From: Lachnospiraceae bacterium
GTDB lineage: Bacteria > Bacillota > Clostridia > Lachnospirales > Lachnospiraceae
Assembly (NCBI GenBank): GCA_024682375.1
Contig: JAIKZI010000028.1
Coordinates: 1 to 36,423 of the forward strand
DNA length: 36,423 bases
Reading direction: 5' to 3'
The notes beneath the pieces are model-generated. The model made no database searches and had not been told where the DNA came from. It saw only the letters and a list, made by a program, of their open reading frames with translations. Below are positions 7,805 to 15,730 of this stretch, piece after piece. The position numbers and the translations under genes are program-made. Each line of letters opens with the position of its first letter. Position 1 is the stretch's first letter.

Positions 7805-8371
7805 GGAGATTTACCTGAGCTCACAAGCTAGTTGGGAGGTAAAGTTCCGAGGTTTTCTGAATTATTGGGGTAAACCTCGGGGATTTACCTGAGCTAACAA
7901 GCTAGTTGGAAGGTAAAGTTCCGAGGTTTTCTGAATTATCGAGATAAACCTCGGGGGCATACCGAGCATATGGTATGAAATTAAAGAAACCTCGGAGATT
8001 TACCATAGCTCACAAGCTAGTTGGGAGGTAAAGTTCCGAGGTTTTCTATATTATCGGGGTAAACCTTGGAGATTTACCTTAGCTAACAAGCTAGTTGGGA
8101 AGTAAAGTTCCGAGGTTTCCTAAATTATCGAGGTAAACCTCGGAGCCATACCGAGCATATGGTATGAAATTAAAGAAACCTCGGAACTATACCATAGCTA
8201 ACAAGCTAGTTGGAAGGTAAAGTTCCGAGGTTTCCTAGATTATCGGGGTAAACCTCGGGGCTATACCGTAGCTCACAAGCTAGTTGGAAGGTAAAGTTCC
8301 GAGGTTTCCTAAATTATTGGGGTAAACCTCGGGGCCATACCGAGCTCATGGTATGAAATTAAAGAAACCTC
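7805..8371. repeat. Higher-order tandem repeat (A-A-B) x 3
   Basis: The whole gap between the convergent DUF1653 and CYTH genes is built from two units: A (74 bp) and B (41 bp), in the order A 7805, A 7879, B 7953; A 7994, A 8068, B 8142; A 8183, A 8257, B 8331, ending at 8371. Each AAB block is exactly 189 bp. Every A holds two inverted repeats: TTTACC..GGTAAA around a small AGCT/AGCT stem, and CCGAGGTTT..AAACCTCGG. B holds CATACC..GGTATG and ends with GAAACCTC. One A copy ends AAACCTTGG, which still pairs as RNA through a G-U wobble. There is no open frame across the array, so it is not protein-coding. It could act as a bidirectional terminator, a structured RNA or a protein-binding array; function unknown. 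Confidence 0.97.
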
Positions 8372-8381
8372 GGAATACAAT

Positions 8382-8912
8382 CTACTCCCAAATCATCTGA
8401 CTATTATGATATTTCCCTTCCATAGTGACGTCTTCTCCGAACCATTGAGGCTTTTTGAAGGCATTGGCGACTTCCTCGGATGGAAACTCAATCTCGGCGA
8501 GCCAGAGTGGGGCGCCGTCCTCGCGGTTTACATTTTCAAAGACATCTAGTTCGATGATAAGACCGCGGAGTTCGGAAAGGCCATTGTATTCAGGATGCTT
8601 AGAAAGAAGAGTTAGACCTGCTTCCTCGCATGTCATGAAATCCTTTAGAGGACGAGTGTAGCGAGTCTTCTTGATAAGCTTGCCGTCGACCTTCTTTGCG
8701 AGATGATTGTAGGATTCACGATCGAGAGGAACAGTGATCTCTTCATGAGCCATGAGGCCAGAGGACTTGTAAACAAAATTGTAATTATCTTCTGAATGTC
8801 TGATGCGAAGAACGGGATTTTCACAGATGTATCCCTGCTCGATATAGCGACTATTCCAGGAATCTAAATCGGCTGGTAATTCATCTATCAAATATTTTCT
8901 TTCGATTTCCAT
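8382..8912 (-). CDS. CYTH domain protein (triphosphate tunnel metalloenzyme family)
   Basis: 176 residues, start ATG 8912-8910 behind AAAGGAGG on the minus strand. The N-terminal EIERKYL is the ExExK metal-binding signature of the CYTH superfamily, followed by alternating strands with the expected charged residues (VLRIRHSEDNYNFVYK, EEITVPL, KKTRYTRPL, ELDVFENV, LAEIEFPS, and a terminal VTMEGKYHN). These proteins hydrolyse inorganic triphosphate or related compounds, or rarely make cAMP; a bacterial single-domain protein like this is most often a triphosphatase. Cytoplasmic. It is a lone gene whose stop lies 11 bp from the end of the repeat array, so its transcript end is inside the array. 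Confidence 0.88.
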   Translation of the reverse strand: MEIERKYLIDELPADLDSWNSRYIEQGYICENPVLRIRHSEDNYNFVYKSSGLMAHEEITVPLDRESYNHLAKKVDGKLIKKTRYTRPLKDFMTCEEAGLTLLSKHPEYNGLSELRGLIIELDVFENVNREDGAPLWLAEIEFPSEEVANAFKKPQWFGEDVTMEGKYHNSQMIWE

Positions 8913-9040
8913 ATTTTTTCCTCCTTTTATTTTATAAGGTATATTTCGATATTTTGTTAATTTTTTCTTAAAAATATGTTAATATCAATATTGTATGCGT
9001 AGTTATATGCAAAATACAAGTAATCGAAGGGAGTTAGATC

Positions 9041-9592
9041 ATGAAAAGAGTAGTTGTATGTGCCGCAGACGGTTCAGAAGAAGTCGAGACACTTACAGTT
9101 GTCGATTTGCTACGTAGAGCAGAAATCGAGGTTGATTTGATTTCAGCACAGAATAGAGGAAAAATCAAGAGTTCACACGGAATTGAAATCACTACTGATA
9201 AGAATATTAGAGACGTTGATTTTAAATCTTATGATGGAATCGTAATTCCTGGCGGACTACGTGGAGTTGAGAATTTAGAGAATAATGTTTTCGTTATCAA
9301 TGCTTTGCAGGATGCGAATGAGAGGGGAGAACTTGTGGCTGCAATTTGTGCAGGACCTACAGTTCTTGGAAAAGCAGGTATCCTACATGGTGTGAAATCA
9401 ACAGTTTATCCTGGAATGGATAAGCAGTTAAATGGTGCAGAGTATGTGGATTGCCCGGTGATTGTAGATGGCAATATTATTACAGGTAGAAGTATGGCTG
9501 CATCTTGCGAGTTTGCACTTGCAATTATTAAAGAATTACTTGATGAAGCTACAGCGAAAAAAGTTGCTGGTGGAATCGTGTATGAGGGATGA
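9041..9592 (+). CDS. DJ-1/PfpI family protein
   Basis: 183 residues from ATG 9041 behind GAAGGGAG. The fold signature is complete: KRVVVCAADGSEEVE (acidic residue that supports the nucleophile), VIPGG, then AAICAGPTVLG with C103 at the nucleophile elbow, and TGRSMAASCEFAL near the end. This matches the DJ-1 branch (YajL/ThiJ-like) rather than PfpI proteases. Proposed roles of the branch are glyoxalase III-type detoxification and protection of thiols; the exact role is disputed. It is a single gene 128 bp from the divergent CYTH gene, and is not linked in function to trigger factor downstream, which has its own promoter. Confidence 0.88.
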   Translation: MKRVVVCAADGSEEVETLTVVDLLRRAEIEVDLISAQNRGKIKSSHGIEITTDKNIRDVDFKSYDGIVIPGGLRGVENLENNVFVINALQDANERGELVAAICAGPTVLGKAGILHGVKSTVYPGMDKQLNGAEYVDCPVIVDGNIITGRSMAASCEFALAIIKELLDEATAKKVAGGIVYEG

Positions 9593-9625
9593 TTTTTTTC
9601 CTGAAAATATATATGAATCAATAGT

Positions 9626-9654
9626 TTGATACTATTGACACTCTATGATATAAT
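9626..9654 (+). promoter_or_regulatory. Promoter of the tig-clpP-clpX unit
   Basis: TTGATA (9626-9631), 17-bp spacer, TATAAT (9649-9654). The leader carries a perfect 6-bp hairpin TCGAGT-TGT-ACTCGA at 9668-9682, just before the AAGGAGG of tig. No CtsR or CIRCE operator was seen. Confidence 0.7.
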
Positions 9655-9720
9655 TTTTTAATGCTTGTCGAGTTGTACTCGATGAGGACTTATGACTTTT
9701 AAGGAGGAAATTTAAAAAAA

Positions 9721-11157
9721 ATGAGCGTAAAGGTTGAGAATTTAGAGAATAATATGGCGAAACTCACAGTAACAGTTGATGCTGACAGATTTGACAAGGC
9801 ATGTGACAAAGCATACCAGCGTCAGAAGAAGTCTATCTCTGTTCCTGGTTTCCGTAAAGGAAAGGTACCTAGAGCACTCATCGAGAAGATGTATGGAGCT
9901 AACGTATTCTTTGAGGAGGCTGCTGATATTCTTCTTAACGAAGCTTATCCAGAAGCTTATGATGAGAGTGGTCTTGATATCGTATCTCAGCCACAGATCG
10001 ACATTGTTCAGATCGAAAAAGGCAAAGAGTTCATCTTCACAGCTGAAGTTGCTCTTAAGCCAGAAGTTAAGCTTGGAAAATACAAGGGCGTTACAGTAAC
10101 AAAGATTGATGCTAAGGTTACTAAGACAGAAGTTGAAGCTGAAGTTAAGCGTCAGAGAGAGCAGAATGCTAGAACTAAGTCTGTAAAGAGAGCTATCAAA
10201 GATGGCGATACAGCTGATATCAACTTCGAAGGATTCACAGATGGTGTTGCATTCGAAGGTGGAAAGGGCGAGAACTACAAGCTTGTAATCGGTTCACACT
10301 CATTCATCGATACATTTGAAGAGCAGCTTATCGGTAAGAAGGCTGGAGAAGACGTTGAAGTAAACGTTACATTCCCAGAGCAGTACCAGGCAGCTGAACT
10401 TGCTGGAAAGCCAGCACTTTTCAAGGTTCACGTAAACGAAGTACTTGCAAAAGAGCTTCCTAAGCTTGATGATGAATTCGTACAGGATGTTTCTGAATAT
10501 GAGACAGTTGATGAGTTCAAGAATGCTATCTCAGAGAAGCTTGTAGCTGCTAAGACTGAGAACGGTAAGAAGGCTCAGGAAGATGAAGCTATTACAAAGA
10601 TCATCGCTGATTCAAAGATGGACGTTCCTGATGCTATGGTTGATACTCAGGTTAACCGTATGATCAACGATATGGATCAGAACATGAGAAGCCAGGGTCT
10701 TACAATCCAGCAGTACCTTCAGTTCACAAACTCAACAATCGATCAGCTTAAAGAGCAGGTTAAGCCAGATGCTCTTAAGAGAATTCAGTCAACACTCGTT
10801 CTTGAAGCTATCGCTGAAGAAGAGAAGTTTGAGGTATCTGAAGAAGATATCGATGCTGAAATCGAGAAGATTGCTAAGCAGTATGGTATGAAGGTTGCAG
10901 ACCTTAAGAAGAACATCACAGATGATGACAAGAAGAGCATCACTGCTGATATCAAGGTTGAGAAGGCTGTAGATCTCGTTATGGAAAACATTAAAGAGAG
11001 AGCTAAGGCTAAGAAGTCAACAACAACTACAAAGAAGACTACTACAGCAAAGAAGTCAACAACAACTACAAAGAAGACAACGGCTAAGAAGACTACTACA
11101 ACTAAGAAGTCAACAACTACAAAGAAAGCTGCTGCTAAGAAGTCTGACGAAGAATAA
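9721..11157 (+). CDS. tig: Trigger factor with a Lys/Thr-rich C-terminal tail
   Basis: 478 residues; family members are usually ~430. Domains in order: ribosome-binding domain (1-~115) with the signature PGFRKGKVPR at about residues 40-50, the FKBP-type prolyl isomerase domain (~150-245, starting DGDTADINFEGF), and the helical chaperone domain (to ~430). It binds near the ribosomal exit tunnel and shields nascent chains. Residues 431-478 are an extra, strongly basic tail made of TTTK, TKK and AKK repeats ending in AKKSDEE, similar in composition to histone H1-like tails. The AAGGAGG site is 13 bases from the ATG, a long spacing. clpP and clpX follow, the normal order in Firmicutes. Confidence 0.96.
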   Translation: MSVKVENLENNMAKLTVTVDADRFDKACDKAYQRQKKSISVPGFRKGKVPRALIEKMYGANVFFEEAADILLNEAYPEAYDESGLDIVSQPQIDIVQIEKGKEFIFTAEVALKPEVKLGKYKGVTVTKIDAKVTKTEVEAEVKRQREQNARTKSVKRAIKDGDTADINFEGFTDGVAFEGGKGENYKLVIGSHSFIDTFEEQLIGKKAGEDVEVNVTFPEQYQAAELAGKPALFKVHVNEVLAKELPKLDDEFVQDVSEYETVDEFKNAISEKLVAAKTENGKKAQEDEAITKIIADSKMDVPDAMVDTQVNRMINDMDQNMRSQGLTIQQYLQFTNSTIDQLKEQVKPDALKRIQSTLVLEAIAEEEKFEVSEEDIDAEIEKIAKQYGMKVADLKKNITDDDKKSITADIKVEKAVDLVMENIKERAKAKKSTTTTKKTTTAKKSTTTTKKTTAKKTTTTKKSTTTKKAAAKKSDEE

Positions 11158-11173
11158 TTCGTTTTTTGATACT

Positions 11174-11199
11174 AAGCCGCCATATTATTATGGCGGCTT
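11174..11199 (+). terminator. Hairpin between tig and clpP
   Basis: An 11-bp perfect stem (AAGCCGCCATA, loop TTAT, complement to 11199) but only three T residues after it. More likely a leaky terminator or mRNA-processing hairpin that lowers clpP relative to tig than a full stop. Confidence 0.6.
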
Positions 11200-11236
11200 T
11201 AAGTATATAGCCGGGGTTTAGAACGGAGGAGAAAAT

Positions 11237-11845
11237 ATGGCAACAATACCTTATGTCATTGAACAGAATAGTAGAGGAGAGAGATCATACGATCTATATA
11301 GCCGTCTACTTAAAGACAGAATTATTTTCCTAGGTGAAGAGGTAAATGAACAGACAGCACAGATCGTAATCGCTGAGCTTCTATTCCTCGAATCACAGGA
11401 TCCAAACAAAGATATTCACCTTTATATCAATTCTCCAGGTGGAATGGTTACTGCTGGTCTTGGTATCTATGACACAATGCAGTATATCAAGTGCGATGTA
11501 TCTACTATCTGTGTAGGTCTTGCAGCATCTATGGGATCATTCCTTCTTTCTGGTGGTACAAAAGGAAAGAGATTCGCTCTTCCTAACTCAGAAATCATGA
11601 TCCACCAGCCTTCAGGTGGCGCTAGAGGACAGGCAACTGAAATCGAAATCGCAGCTAAGAACATCTTGAAGACAAAGGAAAGATTGAACAAAATTCTTGC
11701 TGAAAACACAGGAAAGTCAATCGAGCAGATCGCTATCGATACAGATCGTGATAACTTCATGTCAGCTGAGGAAGCTTTGGAGTATGGTCTAATCGATGCA
11801 ATTATCACAAATCGTAGTGATGCAGAAAAAAAGGAAGATAAATAA
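11237..11845 (+). CDS. clpP: ATP-dependent Clp protease proteolytic subunit
   Basis: 202 residues from ATG 11237 behind CGGAGGAG. Catalytic triad visible: S98 in [10 protein letters not shown]123 in MIHQPSGG, D172 in [19 protein letters not shown]. It forms the two-ring tetradecameric peptidase chamber used with ClpX (encoded next door) to degrade tagged and misfolded cytoplasmic proteins. The N-terminal [21 protein letters not shown] is the propeptide/axial loop region. Only 2 bp separate it from clpX, so the two are cotranscribed. Confidence 0.98.
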   Translation: MATIPYVIEQNSRGERSYDLYSRLLKDRIIFLGEEVNEQTAQIVIAELLFLESQDPNKDIHLYINSPGGMVTAGLGIYDTMQYIKCDVSTICVGLAASMGSFLLSGGTKGKRFALPNSEIMIHQPSGGARGQATEIEIAAKNILKTKERLNKILAENTGKSIEQIAIDTDRDNFMSAEEALEYGLIDAIITNRSDAEKKEDK

Positions 11846-11847
11846 TT

Positions 11848-13134
11848 ATGGCACAGCAGGTTCATTGTTCGTTCTGCGGTAAACCAGAAAACAGAGCGAA
11901 GAAAATGATTGCCGGACCTAATGGGGTTTATATTTGCGACGAATGTGTGGAAATTTGTGCAGATATCATCGCAGAGGAGTTCGGAGAAGATGATCTCGGT
12001 ACAGAAGATTCATCTTCAGGAGATTTCCACGTAAATCTCAAGAAACCTAAGGAATTGAAGAAATTCCTGGATGAATATGTAATCGGACAGGATGAAGCAA
12101 AGAAGGTTCTCTCTGTTGCAGTTTACAACCATTATAAGAGAATTATGCAGAAGAATGAGGTGGATGTAGAACTTCAGAAATCAAATGTCCTCCTTTTAGG
12201 ACCAACAGGTTCAGGAAAGACTCTTCTGGCTCAGACGCTCGCTAGAGAGCTTGGAGTCCCATTCGCTATCGCTGATGCTACAACTCTTACAGAAGCAGGA
12301 TATGTTGGAGAAGATGTTGAAAATATTCTTCTAAAACTTATTCAGGCTGCCGATTATGATGTGAAAAAAGCAGAAGTCGGAATCGTCTACATCGATGAGA
12401 TCGACAAGATTACTAAGAAGAGTGAAAATGTATCAATCACTAGAGATGTTTCTGGTGAAGGTGTACAGCAGGCGCTTCTTAAAATCCTGGAAGGTACAAT
12501 TGCTTCAGTTCCACCTCAGGGCGGACGTAAGCATCCACAGCAGGAACTCATTCAGATTGACACTACAAATATTCTATTTATCTGTGGTGGAGCATTTGAA
12601 GGACTTGATAAGATTATCGAAGAGAGAACATCTGAAGCTACAATGGGATTCGGTGCTGATGTAAAATCACACACAGAAAAGCCTATTGGAGATCTTCTTA
12701 GAAATGTTCTTCCTCAGGACTTTATCAAATTCGGACTCATTCCTGAGTTCATCGGTCGTGTGCCTATCAATGTAGCACTCGATCAGCTTACAGAGGATGA
12801 CATGGTTCGTATTCTTAAAGAACCTAAGAACTCTCTTGTTAAGCAGTATCAGGCACTCTTCAAATTAGATGATGTAGATCTTAAATTTGAAGATGAGGCT
12901 TTAAAAGAAATCGCAAAGAAGTCAATCGAAAGAAAGACTGGAGCGAGAGGCCTTCGTGCAATCATGGAAAACATCATGATGGATTGGATGTATTCAGTCC
13001 CATCTGAGTCTTCTGTAAAAGAAGTAGTTGTCACAAAAGACGTGGTTGATGAAAATCTACGTCTTGAAGACAAGAAAATGAAAAGTATTTCTTCTAAAAA
13101 AGAGAAGAAGAGCAAAGATAAGAAAAGCGCATAA
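11848..13134 (+). CDS. clpX: ATP-dependent Clp protease ATP-binding subunit ClpX
   Basis: 428 residues from ATG 11848; its ribosome site lies in the end of clpP. The N-terminal zinc-binding domain has CSFCGKP and CDECVEIC; the AAA+ module has Walker A GPTGSGKT, Walker [10 protein letters not shown] and the GYVGEDVE pore loop. The ClpP-docking loop reads MGF where many homologues have IGF. The protein unfolds substrates and feeds them to ClpP. The last ~25 residues are a lysine-rich tail ([10 protein letters not shown]), which like the trigger factor tail is longer than usual. In many Firmicutes lon lies between clpX and ysxC; here it is absent. Confidence 0.98.
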   Translation: MAQQVHCSFCGKPENRAKKMIAGPNGVYICDECVEICADIIAEEFGEDDLGTEDSSSGDFHVNLKKPKELKKFLDEYVIGQDEAKKVLSVAVYNHYKRIMQKNEVDVELQKSNVLLLGPTGSGKTLLAQTLARELGVPFAIADATTLTEAGYVGEDVENILLKLIQAADYDVKKAEVGIVYIDEIDKITKKSENVSITRDVSGEGVQQALLKILEGTIASVPPQGGRKHPQQELIQIDTTNILFICGGAFEGLDKIIEERTSEATMGFGADVKSHTEKPIGDLLRNVLPQDFIKFGLIPEFIGRVPINVALDQLTEDDMVRILKEPKNSLVKQYQALFKLDDVDLKFEDEALKEIAKKSIERKTGARGLRAIMENIMMDWMYSVPSESSVKEVVVTKDVVDENLRLEDKKMKSISSKKEKKSKDKKSA

Positions 13135-13146
13135 AGGTGGTTTTGG

Positions 13147-13740
13147 ATGGTAATTCATTCAGCTGAACTTGAAACCGTATGTGGAATTACTTCTAAACTT
13201 CCGGAAAATCGTTTTCCGGAAGTTGCTTTTTGTGGAAGATCCAACGTCGGTAAATCAAGTCTAATTAATACATTATTAAACAGGAAAAAATTGGCTCGTA
13301 CATCTGGACAGCCTGGTAAGACTCAGACTCTAAATTTCTATCTTTTGAATAAAGAGTTATATCTTGTAGATTTACCTGGATATGGTTATGCAAAGATTTC
13401 TAAAGAGATGCGAGAAGCCTGGGGCGTGATGATTCAGAACTATTTGACTGGATCTAACATGCTTCGCTATGTATTCCAGTTAGTAGATATTCGTCACAAT
13501 CCAACAGCTGATGATAAATCTATGTATGAATGGCTTACATATCTAGGTTTCGACCCAATCATCATCGCTACTAAATCTGACAAGATAAAACCATCTCAGA
13601 TTGCTTCACATGTGGATGCAATTATAAAAGGCCTCGGGGCAGAAAAGGACACTGTTGTGGTTCCTTTTTCCTCTGCAAACAAAGATGGTTTGGATACAGT
13701 ACTTGATCTACTCGATCAGGTGCTTGAGAATGAAAAATAA
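13147..13740 (+). CDS. ysxC: Ribosome biogenesis GTP-binding protein YsxC/EngB
   Basis: 197 residues from ATG 13147, 12 bp after clpX, with AAGGTGG as ribosome site. G-motifs are intact: G1 GRSNVGKS, G3 DLPGYG, G4 TKSDK, G5 SSANK. This is an essential assembly GTPase of the 50S subunit. Position after clpX is standard for Firmicutes and supports one tig/clpP/clpX/ysxC unit. No hairpin follows within 60 bp; the next gene has its own ribosome site 95 bp on. Confidence 0.96.
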   Translation: MVIHSAELETVCGITSKLPENRFPEVAFCGRSNVGKSSLINTLLNRKKLARTSGQPGKTQTLNFYLLNKELYLVDLPGYGYAKISKEMREAWGVMIQNYLTGSNMLRYVFQLVDIRHNPTADDKSMYEWLTYLGFDPIIIATKSDKIKPSQIASHVDAIIKGLGAEKDTVVVPFSSANKDGLDTVLDLLDQVLENEK

Positions 13741-13834
13741 AATTTTTCATAAATTTTCTTAAAATATATGGCATAGACGTGCATATTTTTCGATAATTAC
13801 GTATAATAATCTCTGTTTGTAGGGAGGCGTTTTA

Positions 13835-15094
13835 ATGAAATTATCAAAAATATCTGCAAGTCTATGTCTTTTATTAATTCTTGGAATAATATCTTTTGGA
13901 AGTCTAGGGTTTATAAAACAAAAGTCTGCATACGAAGAAGCTGTTAGGGAAATCGGCTATACAAATGATAAATACGAGGTTTTAGACAATGGAGATTTTG
14001 TCGCAGAACATGGTATTACTTTTGAGTCAGAGGAAAGCATTAAGGCTGCTTCGAAGTTATATAGAAAAGCATTTGGAAATAAAATTCTTAAGAAATCTAA
14101 AAAACAGTTAAACAAAATTAAAAATCAAAAATCAAATATCGAAACTTTGATTGAAAACATCGACGAAAATAATCCATCAGAAAATTCAGTTACACTTGCA
14201 AGAAAAGCCTATGATGAAGCTTTTATTTATGTTCAAAAAGAAGTAAAGAATTATGATAAGTTGACTGAATGTGAAGGTAAAATTGCTGATAATAAAACAG
14301 CTAATTCTGTAATTGATATGATTAACTCTTTGGGAGAAATTACACTAGAATCCAAGGACAAAATCAATAATATCAAAGAGCATTTTGATAATCTAACTGA
14401 TGCGCAAAAACAACTTGTGACGAATAAAAATGTGTTAAAAGAGGCGGAAGATAAATATGATGCGCTTGAAAAGGAACACAAACAAATTTTAGCACAGGAG
14501 AAGGCAAAGAAACTAGAAGAGCAGAGAAGAGCGGAGGAAGAACGTATTAAAAATTCCGAAAGCTACAATTTGCCGGTCCCTCTTATTTATCAGAATCCAG
14601 AACTTCCGAATGGCTGTGAAGTTACATCTCTTTCTATGGTTATGAATTATAAAGGCTATTCTTGCGATAAATGTGATTTAGCGGATAACTATCTTCCAAA
14701 GGGTGAAGGTGATCCGAATTCTGTTTATATTGGTAATCCTAGAGATGATAGTGGATATTATTGTTTCACTTCTCCTCTTCAGCAGACGGTAAATAATTTT
14801 AATGCTGCAAAGGGAACATCTATAGGAACTAGAAATCTAACTGGTCAGGATATATCAGTTATTTATAATGAAGTTAGAAATGGAAATCCTGTAATTGTAT
14901 GGGTTACTTTGAATTATAAAGCACCTTACTCAGCTGGTGGATTTTACCAGAATCTTCATTGTACAGTTTTATCTGGCTGGGATTTAAATTCGGTATATAC
15001 TACAGACCCTATTTATGGAAAAAAGAAAATATCAAAATCCAAATTTGAAAAGATTTGGAAGCAGATGGGATGTAGAGCACTTGTATTAGATTAA
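13835..15094 (+). CDS. Secreted C39-like cysteine peptidase with coiled-coil region
   Basis: 419 residues from ATG 13835 behind GGGAGG. A basic start and a hydrophobic stretch (residues ~8-27) form a signal peptide or anchor. Residues ~30-245 are helical and charged, ending in a Lys/Glu/Arg coiled coil (~205-245). The C-terminal domain matches the Peptidase_C39_2 family: nucleophile C261 in NGCEVTSLSMVM, H375 in LHCTVLSGWD, D391 in TTDPIYG. It probably acts outside the cell on peptides or cell-wall material; related proteins in Firmicutes are surface-attached. There is no ABC-transporter partner nearby, so it is not a bacteriocin-processing C39 domain. The helical region may hold it to the wall. 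Confidence 0.82.
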   Translation: MKLSKISASLCLLLILGIISFGSLGFIKQKSAYEEAVREIGYTNDKYEVLDNGDFVAEHGITFESEESIKAASKLYRKAFGNKILKKSKKQLNKIKNQKSNIETLIENIDENNPSENSVTLARKAYDEAFIYVQKEVKNYDKLTECEGKIADNKTANSVIDMINSLGEITLESKDKINNIKEHFDNLTDAQKQLVTNKNVLKEAEDKYDALEKEHKQILAQEKAKKLEEQRRAEEERIKNSESYNLPVPLIYQNPELPNGCEVTSLSMVMNYKGYSCDKCDLADNYLPKGEGDPNSVYIGNPRDDSGYYCFTSPLQQTVNNFNAAKGTSIGTRNLTGQDISVIYNEVRNGNPVIVWVTLNYKAPYSAGGFYQNLHCTVLSGWDLNSVYTTDPIYGKKKISKSKFEKIWKQMGCRALVLD

Positions 15095-15194
15095 AAAAAC
15101 ACTAAAATGTGATATATACTCAGAATCCTGGACACATATTTATGAACTAGGCGGAACACATGGCTGCTATAAGTTGTGGATACGGAGAATCATA

Positions 15195-15632
15195 ATGGAA
15201 AGAAGAATTAAATGTATAACCCTATGTGTTGTTCTGATAATTGGAATAATTTCTATACTTTTTTTATTTAATTCAAAGAGACGAAAGATAGAGAATTTTG
15301 TGAAATCCAACAGGGAATACATGGAAAACGAGATCAAGAATAATAATATTGATAGGTTGAGTCAAAAGTATCCTGATTTGAGTATTGAGACGTATGAGGA
15401 TGAGGATAATTTGAACGTAGTTGAATTTGGGTATAGTTCAAAAGGTATTATTCCTGCATCAAAGTATTATGGGTTTTACTATTCGAAGGATGATACACCA
15501 CATGTATTTCAAGGCAGTGCTTTAAAACTAGTTAAAGAAAAAGATGGATGGAAATGGACAGATGGTTCTGATAATGGCGGATTCACTTCGAGAATATCAA
15601 AGAACTGGTTTTATTATGAGGCGTGGTTTTAG
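15195..15632 (+). CDS. Membrane-anchored protein of unknown function
   Basis: 145 residues from ATG 15195, which has CGGAGA 7 bases upstream; an upstream TTG at 15174 in the same frame lacks a site. A basic start (MERRIK) and one hydrophobic segment (residues ~6-24) anchor a mostly beta-looking outside domain with many Tyr and Trp (YGFYYSKDDTPHVFQG, DGWKWTDGSDNGG, WFYYEAWF at the end). I do not recognise the family; size and style resemble small lipoprotein- or immunity-like surface proteins, but this is only a likeness. The codons upstream of the start, in the same frame, look like a relic of another gene (see findings). Confidence 0.6.
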   Translation: MERRIKCITLCVVLIIGIISILFLFNSKRRKIENFVKSNREYMENEIKNNNIDRLSQKYPDLSIETYEDEDNLNVVEFGYSSKGIIPASKYYGFYYSKDDTPHVFQGSALKLVKEKDGWKWTDGSDNGGFTSRISKNWFYYEAWF

Positions 15633-15677
15633 GAAATATTCGTGGCGATAGCCGCACTTGCCTTGATAGAAAGTGAG

Positions 15678-15724
15678 GACTACGGAAGATTTTCGATTTA
15701 GATGAAAATCTCCGTAGTCTTTTA
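15678..15724 (+). terminator. Terminator between convergent genes
   Basis: A 16-bp stem with one bulged A (GACTACGGA..GATTTTC, 15678-15694, with 15704-15719), followed by TTTTATT on the plus strand. The minus-strand side lacks a T run, so it mainly ends the 15195 gene. Confidence 0.85.
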
Positions 15725-15730
15725 TTATTT

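Noticed and set aside
7805-8371. CRISPR array
   Set aside because: There are no unique spacers: the whole length is repeat, units are 74 and 41 bp, and no cas gene is in the window.
7805-8371. Protein-coding repeat (189 bp is a multiple of three)
   Set aside because: Stop codons recur in the units (for example the TAG in GCTAGTTGG and TAA in GGTAAAG), and no long frame spans the array.
13835-15094. Bacteriocin-processing C39 transporter
   Set aside because: There is only a secreted cysteine-peptidase domain; no ABC ATPase, membrane domain or bacteriocin precursor is nearby.
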